Assembly (NCBI GenBank): GCA_040255925.1
Contig: JBDZVX010000116.1
Location: forward strand, 1 to 7,496
Direction: 5' to 3'
From: Nitrolancea sp040255925
GTDB taxonomy: Bacteria > Chloroflexota > Chloroflexia > Thermomicrobiales > Thermomicrobiaceae
Length of the DNA stretch: 7,496 nucleotides
The notes under the pieces are model-generated. The model searched no databases. It was not told where the DNA came from and worked only from the letters and a program-made list of their open reading frames with translations. The position numbers were made by a program, and so were the translations under genes. The first letter of the stretch is position 1. The number at the start of each line of letters is the position of its first letter. Positions 5,923 to 7,496 of the stretch are shown here, one piece after another.

Positions 5923-6022
5923 NNNNNNNNNNNNNNNNNNNNNNNNNNNNNNNNNNNNNNNNNNNNNNNNNNNNNNNNNNNNNNNNNNNNNNNNNNNNNN
6001 NNNNNNNNNNNNNNNNNNNNNN
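5923..6022. other. Assembly gap of 100 N
   Basis: Exactly 100 undetermined bases sit between two convergent genes. A round 100 is the usual placeholder for a scaffold gap of unknown size. Completing glutamine synthetase alone should need roughly 330 bases, so the true gap is probably longer, or the two flanks were joined by scaffolding. Reading frames translated through the N run have no meaning. Confidence 0.97.
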
Positions 6023-6680
6023 CAGTCAGGTCGGGGAAGACGGCATCCGGTGCGTGGGCCGCGAGTTGCTCGACCGTGGACCGGCCGGTTGCTACCGCGA
6101 TAATCCGCGTACCACCGGCTCGCGCGGCCTCGATATCGCGTGGGGTATCCCCGATCAACACGGTTCGTTCGAGAGGAAAGGCCACGGCGTAGTGCCGCTC
6201 GGCGTCGCGCAGCGCTATCTCGACGAGGTGCGCGCGTTCCTGCGCGGTGTCCCCATAGGCGCCGATCGGAAGCAGGGTATCAATCCGAGCCGCCGCCAGC
6301 TTGGCTCGCGCTACCGCCCGGACGTTGCCGGTGAGCACGCCTAGCCCGTATCCGGCATCGCATAGGTGCTTGGCAAGCGCCACGGTACCGGGCAGTAAGC
6401 GGTCGACCCGGCTGCCGGCTGAGACGGCCGCCGCGTAAGCTTCTCCCATCAGCGTGGCCGCTTCGATAAGCCGGGCATCGACGTCGTTCGCGGCGAGCCC
6501 GTGGCGGGCCAGCACCAGGCGAGCAATCTGGCTGTCGAGCATGCCGGCCAGCGGCACGCCGTCGAGTGTTGCCGGATAGCCATATACCTGCCGCAACGCG
6601 GTGACGAACGCCTCTTTGTGCGCGGGATCTCCCGCCCGTAGGAGCGTCCCATCGATATCGAAGAGCACTAATCCTCGCAA
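6023..6680 (-). CDS. HAD-superfamily hydrolase, phosphoglycolate-phosphatase-like; 3' end in gap
   Basis: The 219 visible residues contain the full HAD core. Motif I is FDIDGTLL (7-14) with nucleophile D8 and acid D10. Motif II is LTGN (116-119) with T117. A lysine that could serve motif III is K127. Motif IV is IGDTPRDIEAARAGG (176-190) with D178 and D182. A helical cap at about 16-95 fits the Gph-type subclass I, which removes phosphate from phosphoglycolate or similar small molecules. Members are about 215-235 residues, so only a short C-terminal tail is probably missing in the N gap. The likely start is TTG at 6680, because on the minus strand AGGAGG lies five bases upstream; a GTG at codon 5 is too far away. 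It is divergent from the SWIM gene and convergent with glutamine synthetase. The exact substrate is unknown. Confidence 0.88.
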
Positions 6681-6724
6681 TGGCCCCTCCTCGTGCCGTG
6701 TCCTTGTTTCAAGGGTACAACGTT

Positions 6725-6793
6725 GCGGCGACCCGCCGCTGGGCCGGTTCTTGCGCGGGATCGCGGCGTGCCCGGCGGGCGCATTCGCCGGGC
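6725..6793. other. Two GC-rich hairpins in the HAD/SWIM divergent spacer
   Basis: GCGGCG/CGCCGC (6725-6730 with 6734-6739) has a 3-base loop. GCCCGGCG/CGCCGGGC (6770-6777 with 6786-6793) is a perfect 8-bp stem with an 8-base loop. Both would lie in the leader of the HAD gene if it is transcribed from the AT-rich island at 6801-6834. The role is unknown. Confidence 0.35.
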
Positions 6794-6806
6794 TGTCGGC
6801 ATAAAA

Positions 6807-6834
6807 TTAAGAATCTCGCTAAGCATCATATTAG
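6807..6834 (+). promoter_or_regulatory. Candidate promoter of the SWIM gene in an AT-rich island
   Basis: Bases 6801-6837 are clearly AT-rich against a GC-rich background. On the plus strand TTAAGA (6807-6812) and TATTAG (6829-6834) have a 16-base spacer, and would give a very short leader before the ATG at 6854. On the minus strand TATGAT (6830-6825) could serve the HAD gene, though without a clear -35 box. The island probably holds divergent promoters. Confidence 0.35.
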
Positions 6835-6853
6835 AAGGGCGGTCACCCCAGCC

Positions 6854-7496
6854 ATGAACACCATCCCGCCTGTTCGTGAACAAGATATTCGTGACCGTAC
6901 CGGTGAACGGAGCTTTCAGCGAGGTCTCCAGTATTTCCGCAACGGTGCCATCTTCGATGCGCGCCGGCAGGGCATGCTCCTGAAGGCGCGCTGCACCGGC
7001 TCTCAGCCCGAGCCCTACCGCGTGTGGGTGCGCTTTGACGCCAATGGTATTGCCGAAGCCAATTGCTCCTGCCCGGTCGGCGCCGGGGGATACTGTAAAC
7101 ATACCGCGGCGCTGCTGCTGAGCTGGCAGGCGGGGCCGGAGACGTTCATCGAACAGGAGGATACCGATACGGCGCTCGAGCGTCGAAGCAAGGCCGAGCT
7201 GATCGCGCTCATCAAACAGATGCTGCTCCGGCGGCCTGAACTCGACGTGCTGCTGGAAACGCCACTTCCCACGCCCGGCAAGCAACGAACGCCGGTCCGG
7301 CCGGAAATCTATCGTCGCCAGGCGGAGTCGATCCTCCAGCGCGGGGGCTATGAATGGGGCGCCGAAGCGGGTATCGCCGAGGAATTGCGGTCGATCACGG
7401 CGATCGGGGATGGATTTGCCGATCAGCAGGATTACGCCAGTGCCGCTGCCGTCTATGAGGCGGTGGCGACGGCGGTGCTTGAGCGCTACGAGATGT
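6854..7496 (+). CDS. SWIM zinc-finger domain protein, 5' part
   Basis: The frame is open from ATG 6854 to the right edge (214 codons), so the gene is incomplete. Near the N-terminus is RSFQRGLQYFRNGAI (19-33), typical of the segment before SWIM domains in bacterial proteins. Beta strands follow, then the zinc-binding motif CSCPVGAGGYCKH, where C71, C73, C81 and H83 fit the CxC...CxH SWIM pattern. SWIM domains are thought to bind DNA or proteins. In bacteria such proteins often sit next to or are fused to SWI2/SNF2-type helicases, and none is visible in this window. From about 112 the sequence is predicted helical, with a possible repeat-like region (EIYRRQAESIL, 151-161; FADQQDYASAAAVYEAVA, 188-205) that recalls TPR-like helices. 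AGAAGGG at 6833-6839 is 14 bases from the ATG, a poor spacing, so translation may be weak or leaderless-like. Confidence 0.85.
   Translation, partial: MNTIPPVREQDIRDRTGERSFQRGLQYFRNGAIFDARRQGMLLKARCTGSQPEPYRVWVRFDANGIAEANCSCPVGAGGYCKHTAALLLSWQAGPETFIEQEDTDTALERRSKAELIALIKQMLLRRPELDVLLETPLPTPGKQRTPVRPEIYRRQAESILQRGGYEWGAEAGIAEELRSITAIGDGFADQQDYASAAAVYEAVATAVLERYEM

Noticed and set aside
5923..6192. Continuation of glutamine synthetase through the N run to 6192
   Set aside because: The peptide after the gap is not glutamine synthetase; it is the opposite strand of the HAD gene. The same applies to the HAD frame reading left across the gap.
6668..7285. 205-codon minus-strand frame
   Set aside because: It is antisense to the SWIM gene, whose CxC...CxH motif is clear on the plus strand.
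1..7496. Mobile element, CRISPR array, tRNA or rRNA
   Set aside because: No transposase, integrase, long direct or terminal repeats, regularly spaced repeats or cloverleaf was found on either strand by eye.

Overview
The window is a GC-rich bacterial chromosome segment with single-copy housekeeping and stress genes. It shows no phage, transposon, CRISPR, tRNA or rRNA signal. Strong AGGAGG-type ribosome sites, frequent GTG/TTG starts, a short (alpha-type) glutamine synthetase and a SWIM zinc-finger protein would fit a Chloroflexota member such as the Thermomicrobia, or a high-GC Gram-positive. That placement is an impression from gene style and has not been tested.

Layout. Bases 1-696 are a minus-strand pair: a membrane-anchored FHA-domain protein followed 22 bases later by the start of a CsaA-like tRNA-binding-fold protein that runs off the left edge. 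A 196-base divergent spacer separates them from a plus-strand run: a MOSC-domain protein (893-1396), a tandem universal stress protein (1677-2525), a shortened FtsH-type AAA+ metalloprotease (2759-4222), an 84-residue three-helix membrane protein (4470-4724) and a type I glutamine synthetase (4921 into the gap). The five plus-strand genes are spaced 196-280 bases apart, so they look separately controlled rather than one tight operon. Bases 5923-6022 are exactly 100 N, a scaffold-gap placeholder that cuts off the 3' ends of glutamine synthetase (plus) and of a HAD phosphatase (minus, 6023-6680), two convergent genes. A divergent spacer with an AT-rich island then leads to a SWIM-domain protein (6854 to the right edge).

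How the genes may work together. The universal stress protein, the FtsH-like protease and the small membrane protein could be a loose stress or membrane-quality neighbourhood, but only adjacency supports this. Glutamine synthetase is the nitrogen-assimilation gene, and the HAD enzyme is probably a phosphoglycolate-phosphatase-like housekeeping hydrolase.

The least-explained material is in the spacers. The clearest item is a 41-base hairpin at 4258-4298, just after the FtsH-like gene. Its 19-bp stem has three non-Watson-Crick pairs, and all three are G-U in the plus-strand RNA, so it looks like an RNA element read in the plus direction. Three more short hairpins follow it. No clearly new multi-gene system is visible; the intergenic structures and the reduced FtsH are the best candidates for a second look.
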